Shown: piece by piece, positions 21,104-28,199 of the stretch
Position numbering within the stretch: the stretch's first letter is position 1
Layout: each line of letters starts with the position of its first letter
Source of the DNA: Candidatus Marsarchaeota G2 archaeon ECH_B_1
Lineage (GTDB): Archaea > Thermoproteota > Thermoprotei_A > Marsarchaeales > Marsarchaeaceae
Assembly: GCA_003019535.1 (NCBI GenBank)
Contig: NEXG01000006.1
Location: forward strand, 38,525 to 102,524
Length of the DNA: 64,000 nucleotides
Direction of reading: 5' to 3'
The notes under the pieces: generated by a model
What the model was told of the DNA's origin: nothing
Seen by the model: the letters and a program-made list of their open reading frames with translations, nothing else
The model's database searches: none
Made by a program: the position numbers and the translations under genes

Positions 21104-21188
21104 AGAGAAGACCGAAACTAAAGAAAAACGAAACATCGATTCGGAGACAGTCTCCGAATCGATCAAGAGAAGACCGAAACTAAAGAAA
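21104..21188. repeat. 23-bp direct repeats flanking a perfect palindrome
   Basis: A 23-bp repeat (begins AGAGAAGACCGAAACTAAAG) occurs at 21104-21126 and 21166-21188. Between them lies the perfect inverted repeat ATCGATTCGGAGA-CAG-TCTCCGAATCGAT (21135-21163). A related shorter palindrome TCGGACA-CTG-TGTCCGA (21344-21360), followed by the same ATCGATCAA, lies inside the ParB-like gene. These look like binding sites for an element-encoded dimeric protein. Confidence 0.7.
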
Positions 21189-21220
21189 GATCCGGTTCTG
21201 GATCCAGCCCTCTACCGCAT

Positions 21221-21576
21221 TTGACGGAGGGTCAGAAGGCTGTCCTAGCTAACGAGTACAGGAAGATATTGAGCGAGAAGGCGAAAAAGCAAAGGGGAGA
21301 AAATGCCATTGAAAAAAGATGGAGACCAGAGCAAAAATACTTGTCGGACACTGTGTCCGAATCGATCAAAGCTGAAGTTGATACCCGTAAAATAGCGTCC
21401 GAAAAGTTCAAGGTCTCTGAATGGAAGGTCAGGATGGTTCAGGAAATAGAAAAGAAAGCGCCCGAGCCGGGCTCCCAGAGGGGAAATTCAGCATTATTTA
21501 CGCTGATCCCCCCTGGGAATTGGAGAAAATAAGGGCAATGTGGCATAATCGACTTATATTTTTGGCAACAAAATGA
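21221..21576 (+). pseudogene. decayed ParB-like / MT-A70 adenine methyltransferase gene
   Basis: The N-terminal part (TTG at 21221) reads like the ParB-type DNA-binding region found before phage methyltransferases (TEGQKAVLANEYRK, then VSEWKVRMVQEIEK). The frame then runs to a stop at 21532. With one extra G in the run at 21480-21483 the protein would continue as RGKFSIIYADPPWE, the DPPW catalytic motif of MT-A70 N6-adenine methyltransferases, and end at 21576 with RLIFLATK. Most of the methyltransferase domain is missing, so the gene is frameshifted and internally deleted. A sequencing error could explain only the frameshift. Confidence 0.6.
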
Positions 21577-21672
21577 GGTAAAAAAATGGCAAGTGCCAAA
21601 CAGAAAATAAGGGCAATGTGGCATAATCGACTTATATTTTTGGCAACAAAATGAGGTAAAAAAATGGCAAGT
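21524..21672. repeat. 71-bp direct repeat pair
   Basis: 21524-21594 and 21602-21672 are essentially identical, with a period of 78 bp. Each contains GTGGCATAATCG and TTGGCAAC-type motifs related to the GTGGCATTT iterons downstream. The second copy runs into the palindrome TGGCAA-G-TTGCCA (21665-21677). Copy 1 overlaps the end of the methyltransferase remnant. Confidence 0.85.
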
Positions 21673-21757
21673 TGCCAAACTCGAAAAATATGCCACATTT
21701 CCCATCGGTGGGGGGGGTAAACTCTTTTAACACCCCCCGGACCCAGCTATGAAATAT

Positions 21758-21820
21758 GTGGCATTTGTGGCATTTGTGGCATTTGTGGCATTTGTGGCAT
21801 TTGTGGCATTTGTGGCATAT
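21758..21820. repeat. iteron array: six perfect GTGGCATTT plus one variant
   Basis: The 9-bp unit GTGGCATTT is repeated six times without interruption, followed by GTGGCATAT. It sits beside an AT-rich stretch and the primase-helicase gene, so replication-initiator binding is the natural reading. The apparent protein CHKCHKCHK on the other strand is a by-product of the repeat. Confidence 0.9.
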
Positions 21821-21876
21821 TTTCTTCATATTTATTATATAAGAATATATATATTTATTATATAATAATAAATGAA
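21821..21876. other. AT-rich region, candidate DNA-unwinding element
   Basis: About 55 bp that are almost only A and T (TATTATATAAGAATATATATAT and similar), directly after the iterons and just downstream of the primase-helicase stop codon. Together with the repeats from 21524 it forms a compact plasmid-origin candidate. It could also contain TATA elements, but no convincing gene starts from it. Confidence 0.6.
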
Positions 21877-21910
21877 GAAGCAAACTGGAGAAGTAAAGTG
21901 TTTGCTTTCC

Positions 21911-24667
21911 TCATGGCACCGATTGAGGAGGTTCCTCAAAGTTCGGGTTGAGGAAGCGCAGGAAAGCCTGCATGTCTGCTTTAATGCACCTCATGTTTTT
22001 ATCCCCTACCCTGAGAGATGTGTATTCGAAGCCGTCTCCCAACACTTCCGCGAGATTTGAAAACGCACCGAAGTCCGCCTCGTTCAAGTATCTTCTTTTT
22101 ATTTCTTCGCCCACTGCGGTGGTGATTATCACACCACTTAGTTCCCGCTTCCCCTTCCCTCTGTATGGGAGAAGATATGGTACAAGTTTTGCCTGGATCA
22201 CTTTTTCAACTTTTGTCTCAACATCCTCTTCCTCGCCACTGATTTCGTGGTCCTTGAAAGCTCTCAGGAACGCTTGATTAATCGCCTCTACAAAAATCAC
22301 CCTCACTTGTTCCTTCATCTCCTCCAGCCTTTCAAACACAGATGCTTCCTCTTGTGTGTATTGATCAAACACCCACTCAGGCGTCTGCATTCCCACCTCT
22401 TTGAAAAGCATTTTAAGAAGATTAATCGAATCAGTGAGCCAATCATTGGACAGCTTGTAAAGATCGGTCGAAACGTAGAAGCCCACCATTTTCCCGATCG
22501 CAGAAAGCTTGTTTGCGTTTTGCTTAACGAAATTCATGAACTCGTGTTTCTGAGTGTTACTCTTCATGAACTCTTTTTTATTGAAATTCATAAATGTGAG
22601 TTTTCTCAGCAGAGCCGCGTCATCGGGTTTTAATTGATTACTTGAAAAAATGACGAATGGTAATGAAGGCACTGTTTCCCACATTCCGCTCATGAATCTC
22701 CCCCGTGCTTGAGTGCTTTCTACTGCATTTTTGATCATCTCTAGTAGTTCCCCTTTTTCCAACAGTTTGTAGGCTTCATTAATGAGAAGCGGTGTGCCTG
22801 AGCCTGCAAGCCATGCGCCCAAACGCGCCTCGGTGTTCGTGGATGAACCAGACGTTACTCGTGGTACTGTTGCGTGTTGGTTACCGTCGATCGAAGGAGT
22901 TCCCCAGATATGAAGAACTGTGAGCGAAAAAGTGGTTTTACCCGAGCCTGTGAAGCCATAAAGCCATAGCCAGGGGATGTAGACACCCTTTTGTTTGTAT
23001 ATGAAATTAAAGGGGGCTATTACCACTCTTCTAACGATCTCAGAGGCTTTTGCGCCAAAATGTTTCGAGAAATCCATAATAATATTAAGAGTTTCGAGCG
23101 CTTGCCTTAATTCGTCGATGAAAGGTGGTTCACAATCTATCCCTACAGGCGCGACTGCTTCGCCACCATTGACTTGCTCTAAGAAGAAGCCAGCCCTGTC
23201 TGCTTCTCTTTTAATTAATGCGCGCCCCTTTCTCACCCATCCTATCATCACAGCGGCGAGCGTGTCTTTCGCATGAAATGAATTCTTCACGAAGCCCTCT
23301 GCCTGTAGTCTCCCCAGGATTTCCTCTAATGTTGCAGGCCCTAACTTGAAGACGTGTCCATCCTCGGCGCTTTCAAACGTAACTTCGTAGGTCCTTACAC
23401 TCGAAAAAGGCGTGGAGTAGATTACCACTTCTCTGGGACAGCATGCAAGGACAATATCGGTGATGCGGAACCTGTTTTGTTCTTTTTCAAATCGTCCTCT
23501 CACTATGCTTCTTTTGGATGGCAGAGAAACAGCGTATCTATCTCCACCCAATTCTTCGAATACTGCGTCCCTCATATAAGGAGAGCCGAAGCCGATGGTG
23601 TCCTGTAGTTGAGAAACGATTGCAAGCGCCTTTTCTTCGTCACCGAGCGACTCCGTTAAAACTTCGAGAACGCCTCTTTCCGATTTTAGTGAGGGAAGCG
23701 CGCTTACGTCTTCTATGGTGTACGTGCGCTCAAGCCTCTGGAACGCCTGTTTTTTGTGTTCTTCTTCAGCGCCCTCCGTGAGAAGCTCGAATAGTTTTTT
23801 TGCATCTTCATAACTTACACCTGCCCTTCTTAACCAACCAGAGATCGCCAGCTCTAAATCATTTCTGTGCCCTTCTCTGTACCCTTCATTTATCAAAGAG
23901 TAAATTGTGTGTATTGTGTTTGCATCAAGTTTTCGCTCTTTTTGCGGAATAACGACAGAACCACGAAACACTTCACGCTCTCTAATTTCTAAATCAGAAA
24001 GCAGCGCGGCTTGTTCTTCTTCAGATAATTCGATAGCCGACCCCCAGTTTTGCACCGCTTGGTACCTTACACCAGATGGGTGAATGGATGGAGAAACGAG
24101 GATCTGGCTTCCTTCCCCCTTGACCTCCAACGCCTCACCGTAGCGTCCATATGCTTTCGCCCTTCGGAAAGGCGTGCGCACCCTGAAGATTACGCGCACC
24201 CCTCGCGCACTCTTTTCCGAAGCATCGAAGACAAGACCGCATAGTGCGCATCTCCACTTATCACCCTCTTTCCTAATATCATGTTTTGAACGCAACTGAC
24301 ACTTAGGGCAGCGGGCGCCTGTGAATTCCACCCACGTGTTATTTAAACTCGATCTGTAGATTGGATTACGTTTTTTCACAAATTCAAGAAATTCATTAAA
24401 TGTGTGATAGTCTTCAAAGTCAAGAAAGAGATGATTATCGGCTTTTATCCCTAACTGCGCACCATCTCGAAACAGCTTTTCGAACTCGAGCCACCTCGTT
24501 TTTTCCTCTCCGACTGTGAGTTTCTGCCATTCTTTGACAATCGGTCTTTTATCACCTTTTTTAATCGGAAGTACAACGTAATTTTGCTCCAAAAGCGTGC
24601 GCGCGATCTTCACCATTTCTTCTGGTGCTACTGGTTCCGTTGAAAGACTGTACACTTCATCTGCCAC
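21911..24667 (-). CDS. primase-polymerase/helicase replication protein
   Basis: About 918 residues, the replication protein of the element. The N-terminal part (about 1-220) is an archaeo-eukaryotic primase/prim-pol domain with LFLDFEDY (metal-binding acids) near 100 and GSQILVSPSIHPSG near 195. It contains an inserted zinc finger (CPKC and CALC, about 135-165). A middle region of about 300 residues is unassigned. The helicase part has Walker A GFTGSGKTT near 590 and an arginine/asparagine-rich AAA+ or SF3-like continuation. The GTG at 24667 has GAGAGGTG 6 nt upstream, and an in-frame GTG at 24676 adds three residues. It is more AT-rich than its neighbours. It resembles pRN1 RepA-type proteins in layout. 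Confidence 0.85.
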   Translation of the reverse strand: MADEVYSLSTEPVAPEEMVKIARTLLEQNYVVLPIKKGDKRPIVKEWQKLTVGEEKTRWLEFEKLFRDGAQLGIKADNHLFLDFEDYHTFNEFLEFVKKRNPIYRSSLNNTWVEFTGARCPKCQLRSKHDIRKEGDKWRCALCGLVFDASEKSARGVRVIFRVRTPFRRAKAYGRYGEALEVKGEGSQILVSPSIHPSGVRYQAVQNWGSAIELSEEEQAALLSDLEIREREVFRGSVVIPQKERKLDANTIHTIYSLINEGYREGHRNDLELAISGWLRRAGVSYEDAKKLFELLTEGAEEEHKKQAFQRLERTYTIEDVSALPSLKSERGVLEVLTESLGDEEKALAIVSQLQDTIGFGSPYMRDAVFEELGGDRYAVSLPSKRSIVRGRFEKEQNRFRITDIVLACCPREVVIYSTPFSSVRTYEVTFESAEDGHVFKLGPATLEEILGRLQAEGFVKNSFHAKDTLAAVMIGWVRKGRALIKREADRAGFFLEQVNGGEAVAPVGIDCEPPFIDELRQALETLNIIMDFSKHFGAKASEIVRRVVIAPFNFIYKQKGVYIPWLWLYGFTGSGKTTFSLTVLHIWGTPSIDGNQHATVPRVTSGSSTNTEARLGAWLAGSGTPLLINEAYKLLEKGELLEMIKNAVESTQARGRFMSGMWETVPSLPFVIFSSNQLKPDDAALLRKLTFMNFNKKEFMKSNTQKHEFMNFVKQNANKLSAIGKMVGFYVSTDLYKLSNDWLTDSINLLKMLFKEVGMQTPEWVFDQYTQEEASVFERLEEMKEQVRVIFVEAINQAFLRAFKDHEISGEEEDVETKVEKVIQAKLVPYLLPYRGKGKRELSGVIITTAVGEEIKRRYLNEADFGAFSNLAEVLGDGFEYTSLRVGDKNMRCIKADMQAFLRFLNPNFEEPPQSVP

Positions 24668-24941
24668 AAAGAACACCTCTCAATTCGGAAGAGCCGCAGA
24701 TTGGGAGCAGATCATTGACCGAGTGCCTCCAGCTTTTCTTAAGCTCTTGAACTTACATGAGTAGCTCAAGCGCTTCGCCTTCAGTTAAAACAATACGTTT
24801 TTTAGACCGCTTCGACATATTCTAATGCCCCGACGGGTTGGAAGTCGGTTAAGAGGAGACGGCCACCTCTCCCTCTCCTCCCGACTTCGGTGACAGCTTG
24901 TTTTCATCGAGTAAATCAAGCGCGCCCGGTCGCTACGTGCG
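24668..24941 (-). other. region upstream of the primase with hairpin and unresolved short ORFs
   Basis: 274 bp with two overlapping minus-strand ORFs that I cannot rank. One has 54 codons from GTG 24949, overlapping the upstream gene's stop as GTGGATGA. The other has 21 codons from ATG 24818 (begins MSKRSKKRIVLTEGEALELL) and is interrupted by TAA in a frame that then stays open to 24667. The hairpin at 24841-24888 lies inside. At most one of these is a gene. Confidence 0.4.
24841..24888. repeat. 15-bp hairpin with TTAA bulge
   Basis: GAAGTCGG (24841-24848) pairs with CCGACTTC (24881-24888). After a 4-nt TTAA bulge, GAGGAGA (24853-24859) pairs with TCTCCTC (24874-24880), closing a 14-nt loop. 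It precedes the primase-helicase gene. It could be an RNA regulatory hairpin, a terminator for the small upstream genes, or a single-strand replication signal. Confidence 0.7.
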
Positions 24942-25046
24942 TCATCCACGGGTGACCACCTCCCTCAGCCGCTCAAGGTGCTTTTCAAGCATTTCAACAT
25001 AAGCCAGGATGGGATCCTGCCTCCCCTTCTTCACTCTTCTCGCCAC
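24942..25046 (-). CDS. 34-residue basic/coiled-coil peptide
   Basis: A short ORF from GTG 25046 that overlaps the end of the zinc-ribbon gene by 16 bp. It starts MARRVKKGRQDPILAYVEML and ends in a leucine/glutamate helix LEKHLERLREVV. Its stop overlaps another possible GTG start. Position and coupling suggest a translated gene, but its size keeps confidence low. Function unknown. Confidence 0.45.
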   Translation of the reverse strand: MARRVKKGRQDPILAYVEMLEKHLERLREVVTRG

Positions 25047-25174
25047 GGTAGCCGCCTCCTGCAGCGCGGACACTCACGCGGCCTCGCAACGAAGGGAGTC
25101 CAGCTGTACCCGCAGAATGGACAATCCACGACTATCACGGTCTTATACCTCACGCGGACATTTCCCGCTTCCAT
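25031..25174 (-). CDS. 47-residue zinc-ribbon protein
   Basis: A very short protein with one complete zinc-binding set, CPFC at residues 18-21 and CPRC at 35-38, and an arginine-rich tail. Such mini zinc ribbons are common in archaeal viruses and plasmids, where they are usually DNA-binding regulators. Its ATG lies about 21 nt after a TATA box (GTTTATAAC on the minus strand, 25191-25199), so it is probably leaderless. It is divergent from the 25238 gene. Confidence 0.75.
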   Translation of the reverse strand: MEAGNVRVRYKTVIVVDCPFCGYSWTPFVARPRECPRCRRRLPWREE

Positions 25175-25190
25175 TTTCCACACCGCTAAG

Positions 25191-25216
25191 GTTATAAACG
25201 TGGAAAAATTATATGG
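25191..25216. promoter_or_regulatory. divergent promoter pair
   Basis: Minus strand: GTTTATAAC (25191-25199) for the zinc-ribbon gene. Plus strand: AATTATATGG (25207-25216), centred about 26 nt before the ATG at 25238. The two TATA boxes are only about 15 bp apart, so transcription in the two directions may compete. Confidence 0.6.
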
Positions 25217-25237
25217 AGATTTGTGTCACCGGTATCT

Positions 25238-26266
25238 ATGCGTGTGTCAAGGGCGCTGAGCGCGGTGGCCAGCCACGCCTCACGGCTGCGCGCAGAGCTC
25301 GAGCGCTTAGACGCGCTCTTAGACCGCGGTGCGCCCCTAAATGAAGAGCCCGGCCTCCGGGAGCCTGATACACGCCTGAGACGCCCAAGACGACCGAAGG
25401 TATCTAAAGAGCCCGGCCTCCTCGGAGGGGGGCTTATACGCGCGCTCCTGGCGGACGCTGTATTCAGGCTGAAGGCTGCGGGAGTAGGGGAGGCTGCTCA
25501 TGACCCCCCCCTGCAGGAGGCGCCTCCCGATCCCGATCCAGAACCCGAACCCGGCGCCGGATCCCCCCCTTTCATGGCCTCCGCGTTCCCGGAAGCCTAC
25601 CCAGGTGTGGGGAGGCGGGGGAGGAAGGCGGCGTTCCCGAGCACCCTCCTCTTCCCTGTGGAGGATAGGCGGAGGCGCTCAGAGGAGTTACGCAGGCTGA
25701 TATCCGCCGAGGCCTCACCGCTGAGGAGAGTTGGTGAGGTGAGAAGAAGGGGGAAGCGGGGGCGACCCGGGTCGGGGTCCCCCGGGAGGAGACCGGGGAG
25801 GCCTCCCGACTACTACGCAACCGACTACTCGCCTGTGTTCGTGAACCCTTTTAGAGAGCTCGAAGCACTCGGGTTCACGAGGAGGGAGCGGCTCACGCTC
25901 TCAAGGGAGCTTGTGAGGAGGGGTCACGCGGAGTACGTGTTTGAGCTTCTCAGCTACGCTATAAATATTGCTAGCCGGTTAGTGGACGAGTTTGAGCTCG
26001 GCGACGCGCTCAGCGCGTTCACACCCGGGCTCCTGGAGGAACACGCCCTCCAGCAGCTGGAGGAGGCCAGAGAGTGGTGGGGAGCCCTGAGCTGGCCCAC
26101 GGTCGAACCCGAGTTTCTCGGGCTCTTCAGGTCTGAGAGGTGGATCAGGGAAACAGTTGAGGACCCTGAGCCAACCAGGCCGGAGACCCCGGCCGCCATG
26201 TGCGTCGCCCTGCTCGCGGTGTCATGGATCCGCTTCGATTTCAATGAAGAGGTGGGGTATGAGTGA
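25238..26266 (+). CDS. hypothetical GC-rich element protein
   Basis: About 342 residues from the ATG at 25238, chosen because a TATA box is centred 26 nt before it (a GTG at 25223 adds five residues). The first 215 residues are arginine- and proline-rich and low in complexity, including a PDPDPEPEPG run and an RRRGKRGRPGSG basic run. The last 130 residues look folded and helical (FRELEALGFTRRERLTLSREL, then tryptophan-rich segments). No motif is recognised. It is much more GC-rich than the primase gene. The size, basic linker and position suggest a DNA-binding or structural element protein, but that is only a guess. Confidence 0.6.
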   Translation: MRVSRALSAVASHASRLRAELERLDALLDRGAPLNEEPGLREPDTRLRRPRRPKVSKEPGLLGGGLIRALLADAVFRLKAAGVGEAAHDPPLQEAPPDPDPEPEPGAGSPPFMASAFPEAYPGVGRRGRKAAFPSTLLFPVEDRRRRSEELRRLISAEASPLRRVGEVRRRGKRGRPGSGSPGRRPGRPPDYYATDYSPVFVNPFRELEALGFTRRERLTLSRELVRRGHAEYVFELLSYAINIASRLVDEFELGDALSAFTPGLLEEHALQQLEEAREWWGALSWPTVEPEFLGLFRSERWIRETVEDPEPTRPETPAAMCVALLAVSWIRFDFNEEVGYE

Positions 26267-26926
26267 GGAGGGGTGGAGTGGGGGGAGAAACACACACGGA
26301 GAGGAAGGAAAAACACTTCTCCATTAACATTCCCAGTGAAGGGGGACTGGAAATAAATATAGTAGAGGGGGGAGGGGGGGGTGTGTTGGTGTCGTGTTCC
26401 GGTTCTTTTAGTCCTTTTTTCAGGCTTACACGCACAGCACACACGGCCCTGGCCAGCCGGCCGGCCGGCCGGCCGACCGGCGGACATAACCCACCCCCCC
26501 ACTCTACCCCCCTGTTCCCATATTATTCCCCAAATACACGACACAACAACCCACTGTTCCCCAAATAATGGTGAAGCACATTTCCCATGAAGGGGAGCAG
26601 GAAATAAATATAGTTTTGGGGGGAGGGGGGGTGGGGTGTAATACAGGGTAGTGCAGTACAGTACAGCACAGCACAGTGCGGTGCAGTGGTGCAGTGCAGT
26701 AGTGTAGCACACGCACGTAGCCTGCCCGGGCGGGCGGGTGGGTCCGCAGTATCCCCCCTGGTGCAGGCGTGGAGGTCAGGCTTAAAGCTTCATTTTTATA
26801 CGATTGGGAGACGTTCTCCGGGTGCAGGCGTGGAGATCTTATTTATTTAACTACGTCAAGCGGGGAACCGGTGGAACACTACTATGTCAAGCGGAGTAGG
26901 GCTGGATTTCGAACCGATATCGATTG
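26267..26926. repeat. repeat-rich right end of the element
   Basis: 660 bp without a credible gene. It contains a degenerate direct repeat with AAATAAATATAGT followed by long G runs (26330-26381 and 26582-26632), a CCGG tandem (about 26457-26475), CAGTACAGCACAG-type short repeats (26650-26705), a 15-bp repeat GGTGCAGGCGTGGAG (26760-26774 and 26821-26835) and a repeat CTAYGTCAAGCGGRG (26851-26865 and 26882-26896). The last two pairs lie near the attachment site and may be integrase arm sites. The G-rich copies could form quadruplexes. Confidence 0.6.
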
Positions 26927-26943
26927 GAATCCGGCCTGACCCA
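26927..26943. repeat. attachment site core, right copy
   Basis: GAATCCGGCCTGACCCA, identical to the 3' end of tRNA-Val at 18914-18930. It is not part of a tRNA here, since the sequence to its left does not fold as one. It marks the right boundary of the integrated element. Confidence 0.88.
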
Positions 26944-27002
26944 CATCACACTAAGCGCGACCCAACCCTACACACGTGGACACCTAACTAAGGGGTGCTC
27001 TG

Positions 27003-27692
27003 TTAGCTACGGATGATTATGGATAGCCTAACCATTGCTTCCTTTATCCAGCTATACTCACGTCTATTTTTGGTGGGCTCAGCTTTGTATGGGTATACTA
27101 GGGTGAACACGACAATGAATGTTTCGGCTTTAAGCAGGAAGTTGTAGAAGTAGGCTGAGGTGGCGCCCGTGCCAATCTGGGTGTACCCGCTCAGGAACCA
27201 CGCGGCCCAGCTAAGCGTGTTGGTGATGAGGACCAGTGCGAGGGGTCTGCTCAGCCTCCAGTGAGGAATGGTGATTGAACCGAGGACCAGCCAAACCACT
27301 ATGAGAATCCACCCAGCGCGGTTCACAGGGTAGGGGAATGCGGATGTCAGGAAGCCCAGGGTGTGCCACACCAACTCGAACAGCACGATTGCGAGCACAG
27401 GTAGCGAGGATGCGTATAGCAGGGATATCGGCCACTCTCGCCTAAAAACCCACAAGCCATAGACAAACAGGGTTAGCGAGAGGGGGTATGTGGCGTATAG
27501 GAATATGGGTGTAACCCCACTTCTGAGCGTTGCCATATCGATAAGTATCAGCGTGGAGTTGAACCCTAGAAGAGCCGAGTCCGAGTTCACAGCAAGCCAC
27601 ACCGCGAACGCGGAAAGAGAGAAGATGACCCAAGCGTCAAACCTCAGTGGAATTCTTAAGCCAGACACGGGTGTTACCTCGGGTAAGGGCAA
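27003..27692 (-). CDS. polytopic membrane protein, unknown
   Basis: 229 residues with about six or seven hydrophobic segments covering most of the chain (for example VIFSLSAFAVWLAV near 22, WILIVVWLVLGSI near 128 and FIVVFTLVYPY near 190). No transporter signature is recognised. It starts with TTG, or possibly another nearby codon. Its upstream neighbour on the same strand is a type IV pilin, 70 bp away, so a shared transcript is possible. It is the first chromosomal gene right of the integrated element. Confidence 0.6.
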   Translation of the reverse strand: MPLPEVTPVSGLRIPLRFDAWVIFSLSAFAVWLAVNSDSALLGFNSTLILIDMATLRSGVTPIFLYATYPLSLTLFVYGLWVFRREWPISLLYASSLPVLAIVLFELVWHTLGFLTSAFPYPVNRAGWILIVVWLVLGSITIPHWRLSRPLALVLITNTLSWAAWFLSGYTQIGTGATSAYFYNFLLKAETFIVVFTLVYPYKAEPTKNRREYSWIKEAMVRLSIIIRS

Positions 27693-27761
27693 CGCGCTGA
27701 TCTGTCTCCCTTAGACACCGCAACCAGCTTGGTAACCCTCTTCCCACATCCCAAAGTGGGG

Positions 27762-28199
27762 CTAGCTTGTGACGGGTACGACCGTGCTCACCGTGTTACC
27801 GTTGCTAAGACCTATCTGCACCTCTATGTTTTGCTGGGTGGATGAGACACTTATCCCCGTCAAGCCAAACACCACTGTTGCCTGTGTGTGCGCGGGGATT
27901 GTGTAGCCGCCGGAGGGGGCGGGGTTTAAGGTGTACTGGGAGACATCTTGGCTGTTCGCGAGCACACGGACCACCGAGATTGGACTATCGCCCTGATTGG
28001 ATACAACAATACGGCACCCCCCACTCAAACTGCACGAGGACTCTGATGGTAGTATTGTCACACCGTCAGCCCTCATATAGCTCTTGGATAGGCCGAACGC
28101 CCAGCCCGATAAAGCCACCGCTATGACAACCGCTATAGCTATGAGGACGATTGAGGCTATAACGGGGCTTACACCTGATCTTGAAGCTTGCGATCGCAA
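27762..28199 (-). CDS. type IV pilin / archaellin-like protein
   Basis: 145 residues with a classical archaeal prepilin N-terminus: a short basic leader RSQASRSG, then VSPVIASIVLIAIAVVIAVALSGW (about residues 10-33). The ectodomain is beta-rich with two cysteines in a short loop (SCSLSGGC) and ends GNTVSTVVPVTS. It is clearly related to the pilin at 39442-39915 (same helix, cysteine loop and C-terminal GNT motif), so the genome carries a small pilin family away from the assembly locus at 9.4-15.3 kb. Confidence 0.85.
   Translation of the reverse strand: MRSQASRSGVSPVIASIVLIAIAVVIAVALSGWAFGLSKSYMRADGVTILPSESSCSLSGGCRIVVSNQGDSPISVVRVLANSQDVSQYTLNPAPSGGYTIPAHTQATVVFGLTGISVSSTQQNIEVQIGLSNGNTVSTVVPVTS

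Larger units (their letters stand above)
18914..26943. mobile_element. integrated plasmid or virus-like element in tRNA-Val (about 8 kb)
   Basis: Bounded by the 17-bp direct repeat GAATCCGGCCTGACCCA: inside the tRNA 3' end (18914-18930) and at 26927-26943. Cargo: integrase, helix-turn-helix protein, ParB/MT-A70 remnant, iteron-bearing origin candidate, primase-polymerase/helicase, small genes including a zinc ribbon, and an unknown gene. No capsid, portal or conjugation gene is recognisable, so an integrative plasmid is more likely than a virus. The integrase is not split by integration. Base composition is uneven: the primase part is AT-rich while the two ends are very GC-rich. Confidence 0.88.

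Noticed and set aside
21758..21820. Possible CRISPR array
   Set aside because: The units are 9 bp and contiguous without spacers, so iterons fit and CRISPR does not.
21632..21883. Minus-strand ORF with repeated Cys-His-Lys that looks like a metal-binding protein
   Set aside because: The repeat is exactly the 9-bp GTGGCATTT iteron read in one frame. Both flanks are AT-rich non-coding DNA.
25954..26712. Minus-strand ORFs over the repeat-rich element end
   Set aside because: They consist of translated CCC/CCGG/TGCTG-type repeats and overlap the 3' part of a better gene.
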